This document shows, piece by piece, positions 25,482 through 35,024 of a DNA stretch of 64,000 nucleotides (within the stretch, counting starts at the first letter, position 1; each line of letters opens with the position of its first letter). A model generated the notes under the pieces. It made no database searches. It was given only the letters and a program-made list of their open reading frames with translations, and was not told the DNA's origin. The position numbers and the translations under genes are program-made. The stretch comes from Kribbella pittospori (lineage in GTDB: Bacteria > Actinomycetota > Actinomycetes > Propionibacteriales > Kribbellaceae), in contig NZ_SJKB01000002.1 in the NCBI RefSeq assembly GCF_004331465.1, forward strand, positions 496,001 through 560,000. Direction: 5' to 3'.

Positions 25482-28400
25482 GTGTTCTGCCGCAGAAACA
25501 TCAGGAAGTTGATCGAGGAATACAACGCCGCTGCGCCCGCCGACAGACCGGCCACGGAGCTTATCCGTTTCCGCAACGCTCTGGTCGCGTTGAAGGCGGC
25601 GCCCAGCAAGCTCGCGCCTCCGCACAATCAGGCGAATCGATACGACGACTACGTCTACATCCATCAGCAGTCGATGGCCGGACATCCGGCTTCCGACCCG
25701 GGGCCGCACCCTGGCCACAGGGGACCGATGTTCTTCCCATGGCACCGTGAGTTCCTCCGGCGCTTCGAACAGGATCTGCGTACCGTGTCCGGCGACCCGA
25801 CCCTGTGCTTGCCCTACTGGAACTGGAGCGAGGACAAAACGCCGGCCGATCCCGGCTATCCCTTCTTCACCGAGTTCCTGGGCGGCAACGGGACGGGTCC
25901 AGGCATCGTGGTCGCCGATGGCGTCTTCGCCAAAGCCAATGGCTGGAATCTGGCCATCGCCGACGCCTACGACAACGACCCCCAGCATGGCGCGAACCTG
26001 TCCTCGCTCCAACGCCAGTTGGGTGCAGGGGCAGCCAACCTACCCACCGCCGCCGCGGTGACAGGCGCATTGGCCGAAGAGACCTACGACGCGCGGCCCT
26101 GGAATCGCTCGACCCCGGGCGCTGACAGTTTCCGGAATCTGGTCGAAGGCTGGGTCGGTCCCCAACCGGGACCCAACAACCACAACCGGGTTCATGTCTG
26201 GGTCGGTGGATCTATGCTCCCCGGCACGTCGCCGAACGATCCGGTGTTCTTTCTCAACCACGCGAAGGAGGACCAACTCTGGGCGGTCTGGACGCAGAAG
26301 TATCCGGCCGTGGCGCACTATCTGCCGCCCGACAGCGAGCCGTTGCCGGCCGGGCATACCCACCTCAAGCGGCTGAGCGACCACATGGACAGCCTGGCCG
26401 AGTACTTCAGCGGTACCACGTTGGACCGACCCATCGACCTTCTCGACCACAAGTCGATCACCTGGTACGACACCGACCTACCGGACATCGTCCTGGAATC
26501 CGGGCCCGCGGTTGGATTCACCGACGTACCGGCCGGCCTCACGCTCGGTCGGAAGATTCGTTTCCGGATCCGCAACTGCCGCCCTGTGAACGTCAGCGTC
26601 ACAGCAGTGCCGACGGGCAACTTCAGCGTCGTCGGCGGCCCCGACTTCGTCGTGATCCCCGACCGCGCGAACGACTTCGAGACGCTCGAGATCGAGGTAC
26701 GTTTCCACGCGATCGGGGCCAATGTGCAGGTGGCCGCGGTCGACCTGCAGGCGACTGTCACTGATGACGAGGGCTACTATTCGGCCAATCCCGGCGATGC
26801 GTTCGTGGTCGGCACCTTCCACGTCGAGTTGGTTGCCAGCAACATCATCACGACCGGCAGCTCGATCGCCCTCGTGCTCGATCGTTCGGGCAGCATGGCC
26901 GATATCGTCACCGGCGGTCTCACCAAGAACGCGCTGCTGAAGAGCGCAGTCGGCGTGCTCCACAGCTTGATGCACGATGACGACGAGATCGGCATCGCCC
27001 GGTTCGACCACGTCGCCGACGCGATCCTGACGATGTCACCGAAATCCGCAGGTCTGGGCACTGTGCTGACCGGACCCGACCTGGATCCGCGCGGCGCGAC
27101 CAGTGTCGGAGCCGGGCTCCTGGCCGGCAGTGCGCTGATCAACGGCCCAGGCGCGAGCCACCCGAACAAGGCTCTGCTGGTTCTGACCGATGGCAACGAG
27201 AACACCGCGCCATTGGTGGGCTCACTGCCTGCAGGGACGGTCAACCAGACGACCTTCGCGATCGGATTCGGATTGCCCGGTCAGGTGAGCGACCAGGTCC
27301 TCAGCCAGCTCTCCGGCAACAGCGGCGGCTATCTGTTGACCACAGGTGCAATGAGCAGCGCCACCGAGCGCTTCAGGCTCGCCAAGTACTTCCTTCAGAT
27401 CCTCAAGGACGCCAGCCTGAACCAGACCGTGATCGATCCGGAGGGGTGGCTGCTGTGGAACCAGACCGCGCAGTCGATCCCCTTCTCACTGATGGCGGCC
27501 GACCTGTCGGTCGATGTCGTCGTTCTGTGTCCAGTGCCAGAACTGCTGGACTTCACCCTGACCGCACCAGGCGGAGAAGTGATCACCCGTGACAGCGCGG
27601 TCGCCGAGCCGAATGTCAGCTACGTGACAGACGCCGACGTGGCGTACTTCCGGCTCTTGTTGCCTGCACTGACCGCCAACCCCACCGGATCTCATCAAGG
27701 TCGTTGGACAGCGAGTCTGCGGCTACGTGATCCGAAAGATGTCCTGGAGGAGCTGGAACTGGAGGGCGACGACCGCGCCATCCAAGCTTTCCTCCGCGCG
27801 CTGCGTGAATGGACCAGTCAGCCCGTGCACTACAGCCTGTCGGTCCACACCTACTCGAATCTGCGTCTCGACGCCGCGGTGCTCCAGAAGACCTTCACCC
27901 CAGGCGCAGATGCTGCGATCACGGCGTCGTTGCGGGAGTACGACCAGCCGCTGACGGCTCGTGCGAAGGTTTGGGCCGAGGTCCGACTCCCCGACGGGAC
28001 GATGTCGCGGGTCGAGCTGGCCCACCTCGGGGATGGCCGTTACGCAGCGAACTATCCGCTCACAACCCCCGGCCAATACCAGTTCGTCGTACGTGCGGTC
28101 GGCCGCAGCCCGAGCAACCGAGCGTTCAGCCGCGAGAAGATCCTCACCGCGGGCGTGTGGGTTGGCGGCGACGACCCGTGGAAACCGCTCACAGACGAGG
28201 ATCGGGACGGTCAGGAGGACTTCGGCCGGCTGCGCGATGTGATGGACAAGCTGCCCGGATCTGCTGCTGTCCGGGATCGCTTGAGCCGAGCCGGCCTCGA
28301 TCTCAAGGGCCTGCGCGATGCACTGATCGCGGCCACCAACCAACCGACCGCCGGGTCCAAGCCCGACGACGTCTCCGTCGACGACCCGGTCGCCAGGCGT

Positions 28401-28574
28401 CAGTTGGTGTCCGAGCTCACTGAGCAGGCCCGATCCGACACGCCGGAGCTGAGCACGGCAGTCGTTCGCCGACCGAAGCGCCCAGGGGTCCCGGGCAATC
28501 TGTTCGTCGACGATCCCGAGCCGATCGCGCCCGACGACGAACCCGGAGGCCACGACCACAATCCCCATAGCTGA
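25482..28574 (+). CDS. Tyrosinase-von Willebrand A fusion protein
   Basis: 1030 residues from the GTG that follows AGGGGGG; a longer frame opens at 25329 but its first 50 codons look non-coding. Residues 1-290 are a tyrosinase domain. Copper site A is H61, H79 and H88 (HRGPMFFPWHREFLRRFEQ) and site B is H234, H238 (NHNRVHVWVGG) and H260 (DPVFFLNHAKED), so all six ligands are present. About 330-450 is a beta-rich linker domain. About 458-650 is a VWA domain with a complete MIDAS: D467xS469xS471 (LVLDRSGSM), T540 and D570 (LTDGNEN). The last 350 residues are beta-sandwich-like, then an acidic tail rich in Pro and His. No signal peptide or membrane segment is seen. Tyrosinases oxidise phenols to quinones; the VWA part probably binds a partner protein through a metal ion. 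Confidence 0.9.
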   Translation: MFCRRNIRKLIEEYNAAAPADRPATELIRFRNALVALKAAPSKLAPPHNQANRYDDYVYIHQQSMAGHPASDPGPHPGHRGPMFFPWHREFLRRFEQDLRTVSGDPTLCLPYWNWSEDKTPADPGYPFFTEFLGGNGTGPGIVVADGVFAKANGWNLAIADAYDNDPQHGANLSSLQRQLGAGAANLPTAAAVTGALAEETYDARPWNRSTPGADSFRNLVEGWVGPQPGPNNHNRVHVWVGGSMLPGTSPNDPVFFLNHAKEDQLWAVWTQKYPAVAHYLPPDSEPLPAGHTHLKRLSDHMDSLAEYFSGTTLDRPIDLLDHKSITWYDTDLPDIVLESGPAVGFTDVPAGLTLGRKIRFRIRNCRPVNVSVTAVPTGNFSVVGGPDFVVIPDRANDFETLEIEVRFHAIGANVQVAAVDLQATVTDDEGYYSANPGDAFVVGTFHVELVASNIITTGSSIALVLDRSGSMADIVTGGLTKNALLKSAVGVLHSLMHDDDEIGIARFDHVADAILTMSPKSAGLGTVLTGPDLDPRGATSVGAGLLAGSALINGPGASHPNKALLVLTDGNENTAPLVGSLPAGTVNQTTFAIGFGLPGQVSDQVLSQLSGNSGGYLLTTGAMSSATERFRLAKYFLQILKDASLNQTVIDPEGWLLWNQTAQSIPFSLMAADLSVDVVVLCPVPELLDFTLTAPGGEVITRDSAVAEPNVSYVTDADVAYFRLLLPALTANPTGSHQGRWTASLRLRDPKDVLEELELEGDDRAIQAFLRALREWTSQPVHYSLSVHTYSNLRLDAAVLQKTFTPGADAAITASLREYDQPLTARAKVWAEVRLPDGTMSRVELAHLGDGRYAANYPLTTPGQYQFVVRAVGRSPSNRAFSREKILTAGVWVGGDDPWKPLTDEDRDGQEDFGRLRDVMDKLPGSAAVRDRLSRAGLDLKGLRDALIAATNQPTAGSKPDDVSVDDPVARRQLVSELTEQARSDTPELSTAVVRRPKRPGVPGNLFVDDPEPIAPDDEPGGHDHNPHS

Positions 28575-28759
28575 CTGTCAGCCCTCGATTCGGTGGAGGC
28601 GGCGAACTGAGGGACGGCGCCGGGGGGCGACCGGCCGCGCCGGGCATGACCGCCGTGGACGCCGCCGCCAGGAGGTCTGACGCCCGGTTGTCACCCGTGG
28701 CGGATGAGGTGTTTGCCGGGCGGGGCGCTGAGAATCGGCAGGGAGCGGGAGGGGTCAGC

Positions 28760-28960
28760 GTGTGGTACGTGTTCATGTTTGCTGGGCTGGCGATTCTTTG
28801 TGTGGTCGTGGTTCTGGTCCGGAATGCCCGGGTCAAGGCTCGCGAGGGGACCGCGGCCGCGGCGGGCAACGCTCCCAGTCATGCTGAGGAGGATCGGGCT
28901 CGGCGCGAGCGTAAGCGGCGGCGGGCGCAGTCGAAGGCGGATCGCCGCAAGCGCCACTGA
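28760..28960 (+). CDS. Small single-span membrane protein with basic tail
   Basis: 66 residues from a GTG preceded by GGGAGGGG. One membrane helix (about 3-24, YVFMFAGLAILCVVVVLVRN) is followed by a polar segment and a strongly basic tail (RARRERKRRRAQSKADRRKR). The layout fits a small inner-membrane protein with a cytoplasmic nucleic-acid- or phospholipid-binding tail. I recognise no family. A longer frame starts at 28646, but the extra residues lack membrane or domain character. Confidence 0.6.
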   Translation: MWYVFMFAGLAILCVVVVLVRNARVKAREGTAAAAGNAPSHAEEDRARRERKRRRAQSKADRRKRH

Positions 28961-28971
28961 CCGGCCAACCA

Positions 28972-29008
28972 GGCCCCGGCACTGACTGACGAGTACGGCG
29001 CCGGGGCC
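28972..29008. terminator. Hairpin between convergent genes
   Basis: GGCCCCGGC (28972-28980) pairs with GCCGGGGCC (29000-29008). It lies 12 bases past the small membrane protein gene and 27 bases before the 3' end of the convergent secreted-protein gene, so it could terminate both. Confidence 0.6.
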
Positions 29009-29034
29009 GCCGCGGAACTGTGGGCCAGGGCCTG

Positions 29035-29400
29035 CTAGACGTGGATCCAGCCGGTGCAGGTGTCTGCGCCGGTGCCGTGGTTGGTGTTCTCGCAGAGCTT
29101 CATGTAGATGGCGCCGACCGGGAACTGCGCTGTGTCACAGCCGCGGTCGCCGCCGTCCCACTCGACTATGGGCTTGCGGTCAGGACCCTGCGTCCACATC
29201 GCGTAGACGGCGTTCCCGTCGACCTCGCGGTCGCAGACGCTGCCACTGGTGTGCGTATCGCTCACGGAGATGAAGTCCTTGCCCTGGTACGCGTAGTTGT
29301 AGTGCGCCGAGGCCACCGGAGCCGTTGCCGTGAGCAACGTCGGTACGGCGAGCAGCGCGGTGGCACCGATGGTCAGCCGGCGGATGTTTCCCGTGTACAT
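29035..29400 (-). CDS. Small secreted protein, unknown function
   Basis: 121 residues. A clear Sec signal peptide (RRLTIGATALLAVPTLLTATAPVASA) ends about residue 32, leaving about 89 mature residues with four Cys (SVCDREVDGN, GDRGCDTAQF, MKLCENTN, DTCTGWIHV) that could form two disulfides. The ending TGWIHV and the small size resemble other secreted actinobacterial proteins of unknown role. It stands alone between the small membrane gene and the transglycosylase. Confidence 0.75.
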   Translation of the reverse strand: MYTGNIRRLTIGATALLAVPTLLTATAPVASAHYNYAYQGKDFISVSDTHTSGSVCDREVDGNAVYAMWTQGPDRKPIVEWDGGDRGCDTAQFPVGAIYMKLCENTNHGTGADTCTGWIHV

Positions 29401-29517
29401 GACTCTCCCGAGACGGTTGTCGGAACTGATGTCTGCAGTCTCGTCAACCGTCCCGGCCGAGTCCTTGGCGTAGCGTGCACAGCTCTTGTACGACGGTGCA
29501 GTGCAGAGCGTGATCGG

Positions 29518-31302
29518 TCAGCGGGTGGATCCGCCCGGCGTACGTGGGGATCCCGGGGCCTTGCACACGTTCTGCGACGTGCACCGATTCCGGTTCTTCT
29601 CGTCCCGGTCCTTGTCGCCCCGGTCCTTGTCACCCCGGGTCTTGTCGCTCCGGGTGTTGTCGCTCCGGGTGTTGTCGCCACGGTTCTTGTCGTCAGGAGC
29701 GGCCGGCTTGTCGGCGCAGGTCCTAGAGGGTTGTTCCGATTGGGGTGCGGTGGTTTGGGGTGATGTGGTTTGGGTGCAGGTTGGTCGGCTCAGGGTTCGG
29801 CCGACTACCTGGCGCATCGCTGGGGCCCAGCCGACTGCGGCCGTGGTCGGCTCAGGTGTCGGGTTGGGTTTGGTGGATGGTGCCGATGTATCGGTCTCCG
29901 ATGGCTTCGGCTCGGACGGCTTCGGCGCGGATGGCGTCGGGTCCGACGGGTCGGGCTCGGATGGCTCAGTCGTCCTGGGCGCGGACGGTTGGGTCGGCTT
30001 GGGCGCGGATGGTTGGGGGTCGGTCGGCTTCGGGACGGGCGGTCGCGTCCTGTCCGGCGAAGACGGGTTGGTTGACGGCTTGGGTTCGGCGGGGCGAGTC
30101 TTCGTCGGCTGAGGGTCGGTCGGGGTCGGGCGGGTTGTCGGTCGGGGTGGTTGCACGACCGGAGGCTCCGAGGTGGTGGGCGGTTTGGGTACGACGGGCT
30201 TGGCCGACGGTGGTGCTGCTGGCTTCGGCGGTCGAGCCGTCGTCCGTGGTGGAGCTGCGGGTTCGGTCCGCTGCGATGGTGCTGGGTTGGCAAGCAAGGT
30301 GCCGTCGGAAGGGCCGGCGGGCCAAGGGCGGAGCGCCGGCGACGGGCCGGTCGGCCACGGCAGGAGCGCGGGCGGGTCGGCGGCGGGCTCGTTGGGGAGC
30401 AGTTCGCCGGTTGAAGGCAGTCCGACGACGCGGCCGGACTGGTACATGCGGGCCAGCCCAAGCACCACTCGGACGTACGAGTCGGCGTTGTTGTAGCGCC
30501 GTACCGCCTGCGCTGCCCCGGCTGAGGTGCGGAGGTTCGACGCACCAGTACACAGGTACTGCGCAGCGCCCAGTGCGGCGTCGAACATGTTGTTCGGGTC
30601 GCCGATGCCGTCGCCGTTGCCGTCCGCGTTCACGGAGCGCCAGGTCGACGGGATGAACTGCATCGGCCCGACCGCGCGGTCGTACACGGTGTCGCCGTCG
30701 AGCGCGCCGTTGTCGCTGTCGCGGATCACCGCGACGTTGGGCCGGCCGTCCAGCGGGATCCCCCGGATCCGCTTGGTCGCCGACCCGTCGTCGCGGAGTT
30801 GGGCGCCGCCGAACCGGCCGTGGTTGGACTCGACCCGTCCGATCGCGGCGAGCAGTGTCCACGGCACTCCGCAGCCCGGATCGCTGGCGGCCAACCGCGC
30901 TTCCGCCTGCTTGTACGCGCGTACGGCGACCTCGGGGATCCCGCTCTCGCCGAGCGTCTTGATCACCGGTGCGCCCGAGAGCACCATCGCCACAGGTTTC
31001 GCCACTCGACCGGGCCCGACGGGTACGGCGGCCAGCTGCTCCGGAGCGACGAACTCGGCCAATGTCTCGTCCTCGATGAACGGATCGGCCGCTGGTGACT
31101 CCACAAGCCCGGCGACGGTGGTCTCGTCGTACCCACCTGTCATTGGACTGTCCGGGAACGACGACGCTGCCAGCGCAGCGAGAGTGATCACCGCGGCGCC
31201 CGCACCCGCCAACTGCCAGCGCCCCTGGGCCGCCGGCCGACCGCGGCGGTGCCGTCCGTGGCGTCGTCGTTGGCGTGCCTTGATGAGCTTGGGCACTCGC
31301 AT
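29518..31302 (-). CDS. Secreted lytic murein transglycosylase with Pro/Thr-rich stalk and charged repeat tail
   Basis: 594 residues. A basic N-terminus (KARQRRRHGRHRRGRP) precedes one membrane/signal segment (about 32-52). The MltB-like SLT domain spans about 120-290: catalytic Glu in AIGRVESNHGRFGG, RAVGPMQFIPSTWRSV, DGNGDGIGDPNNMFDAA and RRYNNADSYVRVVL. It cleaves the glycan strand of peptidoglycan. From about 300 to 520 it is a Pro/Thr/Ser/Lys stalk, probably spanning the wall. The last 60 residues hold tandem Arg-Ser/Gly-Asp-Lys/Asn units with alternating charges. The ATG at 31302 was chosen over 31332 because GGAGGGATC precedes it. Confidence 0.88.
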   Translation of the reverse strand: MRVPKLIKARQRRRHGRHRRGRPAAQGRWQLAGAGAAVITLAALAASSFPDSPMTGGYDETTVAGLVESPAADPFIEDETLAEFVAPEQLAAVPVGPGRVAKPVAMVLSGAPVIKTLGESGIPEVAVRAYKQAEARLAASDPGCGVPWTLLAAIGRVESNHGRFGGAQLRDDGSATKRIRGIPLDGRPNVAVIRDSDNGALDGDTVYDRAVGPMQFIPSTWRSVNADGNGDGIGDPNNMFDAALGAAQYLCTGASNLRTSAGAAQAVRRYNNADSYVRVVLGLARMYQSGRVVGLPSTGELLPNEPAADPPALLPWPTGPSPALRPWPAGPSDGTLLANPAPSQRTEPAAPPRTTARPPKPAAPPSAKPVVPKPPTTSEPPVVQPPRPTTRPTPTDPQPTKTRPAEPKPSTNPSSPDRTRPPVPKPTDPQPSAPKPTQPSAPRTTEPSEPDPSDPTPSAPKPSEPKPSETDTSAPSTKPNPTPEPTTAAVGWAPAMRQVVGRTLSRPTCTQTTSPQTTAPQSEQPSRTCADKPAAPDDKNRGDNTRSDNTRSDKTRGDKDRGDKDRDEKNRNRCTSQNVCKAPGSPRTPGGSTR

Positions 31303-31451
31303 GATCCCGATCCCTCCGCCGTCGCAGTCCACTCCCCAGGCCTCCCGAGGTGTTCGGGGTGGACCGCGGCGCGGATCGGTCCGACACGCTGCGCATCCGG
31401 ATTTGTCGGAGGGGAATGATTCGATGGGCTCAGCCGGTGAAAGGACTCGGG

Positions 31452-32881
31452 ATGATCCGGAAAGCGCTGATCCTCGCCATCTGCCTGTGTCTGCTGCCCT
31501 TTGGTACGCAGACCGCCGAGGGTGCTCCGCCCGGGCAACGCGACGTCATCGTCCAACTCTTCGAGTGGAACTGGAAGTCAGTCGGGCAGGAGTGCGTTCA
31601 AGTGCTCGGCCCAAAGGGGTACGGCGCAGTCCAGGTCTCTCCACCGCAAGAGCACGTCGTTCTCCCGAGCGCCGGATATCCGTGGTGGCAGGACTATCAA
31701 CCGGTGAGCTACAAGATCGACAACACGCGACGTGGCACGCGCAGCGAGTTCATCGCGATGGTGAACAGTTGTCACGCGGCCGGCGTCAAGGTGTACGTCG
31801 ATGCCGTGATCAACCATATGACCGGCGGCTCGTCAGGTGGCGTCGGTAGCGCGGGATCGTCGTACAGCCACTACGTCTACCCCGGCACGTACCAGACCCA
31901 GGACTTCCATCATTGCGGGCGGAACGGGAACGACGACATCGTCGACTACGGTGATCGCTACGAGGTGCAGAACTGCGAGCTCGTCGATCTGGCCGACCTG
32001 GCGACCGATACCGACTACGTGCGCGGGCGGATTGCGGCGTACCTGAACGATCTGCTCGCGATCGGTGTCGACGGTTTCCGGCTGGATGCCTCCAAGCACA
32101 TGGCGGCCGGGGACATCGCGGCGATCAAGGCTCGGCTGTCGCGATCGGCGTACCTGTATCAAGAGGTCATCTACGGGGCGGGTGAACCGATCACGCCGGA
32201 TGAGTACCTCGGCAACGGGGACGTGCTCGAGTTCCGCTATGGCAAGGATCTGGCGAAGATCTTCAACACCGAGAAGCTCGCGTACCTGCGGACCTTCGCG
32301 TCGCCGCTGCCGTCGGATCAGGCGGTGGTATTCACCGACAACCACGACACTCAGCGCGGCAGCGGAGTGCTGACGTTCCGCGACAACGGGCGTTATGCGA
32401 TGGCGAACGCGTTCATGCTGGCCTGGACGTACGGGACGCCGAAGGTGATGTCGAGCTACGAGTACAGCTCCAACGACCAGGGTCCGCCGTCGGCCGGCGA
32501 CGGACGTACGACCGACACGATCTGCTTCAGCAACGGGTGGCGGTGCGAACACGAATGGCGCGTGATCGCCAACATGGTTGCCTTTCACAACAACACCCGC
32601 GGTACGCCGGTGACCGATTGGTGGGACAACGGCAACGACGCGATCGCGTTCGGACGCGGCGACAAGGGTTATTTGATCCTGAACGACGAAGGCTCTGCCC
32701 TCACCGGCCGCAGCTTCCACACCAGTCTCCCGGCGGCGTGTACTGCGACGTCTTCCACGGCGACTACTCCGCGGGCCAATGCACAGGACCGACGTACACA
32801 GTCGACTCAGCAGGCTGGTTCAAAGCCGACATAGCCCCCCAAGACGGCCTAGCCCTCCACTCCGCCGCCAAACTCTCATGA
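31452..32881 (+). pseudogene. Secreted GH13 alpha-amylase, frameshifted in the C-terminal domain
   Basis: A signal peptide (IRKALILAICLCLLPFGTQT) is followed by the GH13 barrel. The nucleophile is D212 (GVDGFRLDASKH), the acid/base E238 (YLYQEVIYG) and the third acid D299 (FTDNHDTQRG); VYVDAVINHM is conserved region I. All are intact. At about 32728-32731 one C is missing: the open frame reads SLPAACTATSS and ends at 32834, but the next frame continues the normal C-terminal domain (GGVYCDVFHGDYSAGQCTGP to LHSAAKLS, stop 32881). The enzyme would degrade starch outside the cell. The frame as read still encodes 460 residues with the full catalytic domain, so some activity may remain; a sequencing error is also possible. 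Confidence 0.8.
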
Positions 32882-33057
32882 CCGGACGCGTGTAGGTTGA
32901 GCCGAGGCTGCGCTGACTCTCTGGGGATCGGGGTTAGATGAAACGGTTGACCCGTTGGTGAAGCAATTCGATGGTCTGCCGGGGGCCAAGCCTTACACGG
33001 TGGATGTTCGTACCGGGCGGTTCTTGTCGGTCTGGCGGGGCTGAGTGGAGGAGCGGG

Positions 33058-33888
33058 ATGACGTTCTCGGTTGTGGGGTTTGATTCGGGGTCTGGGTCTT
33101 GGGGGGTTGCGGTTGCGTCTAAGTTCTTGGCGGTGGGGGCGGTGGTGCCTGGGGGGGGGGCGGGGGCTGGGGCGGTTGCTACGCAGGCAATGGCTGAGCT
33201 TTCGTTTGGACCGGACGGGTTGGATTTGCTTGCTGAGGGCAACTCGGCTGAGCAGGTGATCGCGCAGTTGACCGGTCGGGACGACGAGCGTGAGCATCGG
33301 CAGGTCGGGATGGTCGACAGTGAGGGGCGGGGAGCTACGTTCACCGGTGGCTCGTGCATGGAGTGGGCGGGTGGGATGGCCGGCGACGGGTTCGCTGTGC
33401 AGGGCAACATCCTCGTGGGTCCAGAGGTGGTGGCGGCGATGGCCGAGGCCTGGGAGCGAAGAGACGGGGACCCGCTCGAGCGGCGGTTGCTCGCTGCGCT
33501 GACAGCCGGGGATCAGGCCGGGGGTGACCGTCGCGGGCGTCAAAGTGCGGCACTGCGGGTGTGGCGCGAGGGCGCGGCGTACGGCGGTGTGCTCGATATC
33601 GCCATCGACCTGCGCGTCGACGACCACCCAACTCCGGTCGACGAACTGGCACGTCTCCTGGATCTCCACGATCTGTACTTCGGCAAGCCGGACCCAGCAA
33701 GCCTTCTCCCGCTTGAGGGACCCTTGGCGGCCGAGGTCGCCGGCCTCCTCGAAAAGCTTGGCTACACCATGAATGACGCGCTGGAGACCTGGGCGAGCGT
33801 GGAGAACTACGAAGAACGGCTCGTCCCGGGCAAGATCGACCCAGTCGTGCTGCGTCAACTCCGCCAAGCCGCAAGCACGAGCCCGTGA
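33058..33888 (+). CDS. DUF1028 family protein (Ntn-hydrolase-like)
   Basis: 276 residues. The N-terminus TFSVVGFDSGSGSWGVAVAS, then MAELSFGPDGLDLL, VGMVDSEGRGATFTG and GFAVQGNILVG match DUF1028, whose members have an Ntn-hydrolase-like fold and are often linked to peptide or uric-acid-related catabolism without a proven reaction. The C-terminal 80 residues are helical (VDELARLLDLHDLYFGK; KLGYTMNDALETWASVENY) and correspond to the putative peptidoglycan-binding extension. GGAGGAG precedes the ATG. Its TGA overlaps the GTG of the beta-lactamase-like gene, so the two are coupled. Confidence 0.85.
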   Translation: MTFSVVGFDSGSGSWGVAVASKFLAVGAVVPGGGAGAGAVATQAMAELSFGPDGLDLLAEGNSAEQVIAQLTGRDDEREHRQVGMVDSEGRGATFTGGSCMEWAGGMAGDGFAVQGNILVGPEVVAAMAEAWERRDGDPLERRLLAALTAGDQAGGDRRGRQSAALRVWREGAAYGGVLDIAIDLRVDDHPTPVDELARLLDLHDLYFGKPDPASLLPLEGPLAAEVAGLLEKLGYTMNDALETWASVENYEERLVPGKIDPVVLRQLRQAASTSP

Positions 33889-34820
33889 CCGGCGACGAAC
33901 TGCCTGCTGGCTTCGACTGGATCATTCACGGCACTCAACGCGTCAGCGCTGCACCTTCGGGCGAGTTCACGAGCCGTGGCTTGCCTGCCGACGTTGACGT
34001 CTTGAGGATGCGATCGCGGCTCGCCTCTGTCACCAAGCCCATCGTCGCCGCTGCCGTCGTACTGGCCTGCCGTCAGTCACCCGGCGCCTGGGATACCCCG
34101 ATCCGCGAGCACTTTCCTGAGCTTCACGCGGTATGGCAGCTGGACCCTACGATCACGCTGACAGATCTCCTGAGCCACACCTCCGGGATCGCGGTCCCAT
34201 TCGACGACGCCGCGCAGGCGGACTTCGGCGACGGTGACGACGCGCTGATGCGCCAGGTCGCGCTAGTCGCAGCAGGAGGTCAGCAAGACCAGCCGCGGAC
34301 CGTCTGGAGGTACGGCGGAGTGGGCTTCTGGCTCGCCGGCGCCGTCGTTGCACGAATGACGGGTACGACGTTCGAGCAGGTCGTCGACGAGTTCGTGATC
34401 CGGCCGGCCGGTATGACTCGCACCGGATTCGAGACTCCACCCGACTCAGACTTGCCGCCAACCGGACCAGGTGATGCGTTCCCGCGAGCGCGGAGGCCAA
34501 GTGGTGGGCTGTGGTCCTGCGTCGACGACCTGCTGAAGTTCTCCGCCTTCCTCTACGCCGATCCGGAACTGGTAGCGCAGCTCTCTGCCCCGCTCGCGCG
34601 CACTGAAGACGACGGAGTCAGCTACGGCCTCGGGATGTTCACCGACGACAAGCGCCGCTTCTTCCTCCACACCGGCGACTGGCACGCCTTCCACACCTGC
34701 GCACTGTGGACCCAAGAGACCCAGGAGACCCAGGAGGCGACGATCGTGCTCTCCCACGGTCCCCAAGGCGGAGCGACCGTCGAGCGCCTGCTGCTCGCTC
34801 GTCTACAAGCGATCAGCTGA
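33885..34820 (+). CDS. Serine beta-lactamase-like hydrolase (class C / DD-peptidase fold)
   Basis: 311 residues without a signal peptide, so cytoplasmic. Active-site motifs: S48-V-T-K51 (SxxK), Y143-G-G (in place of YxN) and H262-T-G (in place of KTG). These variants are common in esterases and D-amino-acid peptidases of this fold and argue against a true beta-lactamase. QETQETQE near residue 275 comes from a short tandem repeat of an ACCCAGGAG-like unit. Coupled by a 4-base overlap with the DUF1028 gene, suggesting joint peptide or amide processing. Confidence 0.85.
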   Translation: MTGDELPAGFDWIIHGTQRVSAAPSGEFTSRGLPADVDVLRMRSRLASVTKPIVAAAVVLACRQSPGAWDTPIREHFPELHAVWQLDPTITLTDLLSHTSGIAVPFDDAAQADFGDGDDALMRQVALVAAGGQQDQPRTVWRYGGVGFWLAGAVVARMTGTTFEQVVDEFVIRPAGMTRTGFETPPDSDLPPTGPGDAFPRARRPSGGLWSCVDDLLKFSAFLYADPELVAQLSAPLARTEDDGVSYGLGMFTDDKRRFFLHTGDWHAFHTCALWTQETQETQEATIVLSHGPQGGATVERLLLARLQAIS

Positions 34821-35024
34821 GCCAACACCAGTGCGTGATGGCGGATTCGGAGCGGCCGATCCGGTTTCGCCGCGCCGGGCGGCGGTCGGACGGCTGTGAC
34901 TGCCGGCCCGTGCCTTCTCGCTGCCGCGGTGTCGATCCACCGCTGCCGGCCCCAGCCAGCCTGACGGCGGTGTCGATCGGTCGCTGTGGCACCTAGCTAG
35001 GCTGGGCGGGGTTGTGGTGGTTCG

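Noticed and set aside
28646..28759. Longer N-terminus for the small membrane protein
   Set aside because: The extra 38 codons carry no membrane or domain feature, and a strong ribosome site precedes the internal GTG.
29600..29690. CRISPR-like short repeats
   Set aside because: The repeats are in-frame codon repeats of the transglycosylase tail without spacers; no CRISPR array or cas gene occurs in the window.
33885..34820. Antibiotic-resistance beta-lactamase
   Set aside because: No signal peptide, YGG and HTG in place of YxN and KTG; more likely an esterase or peptidase of the same fold.
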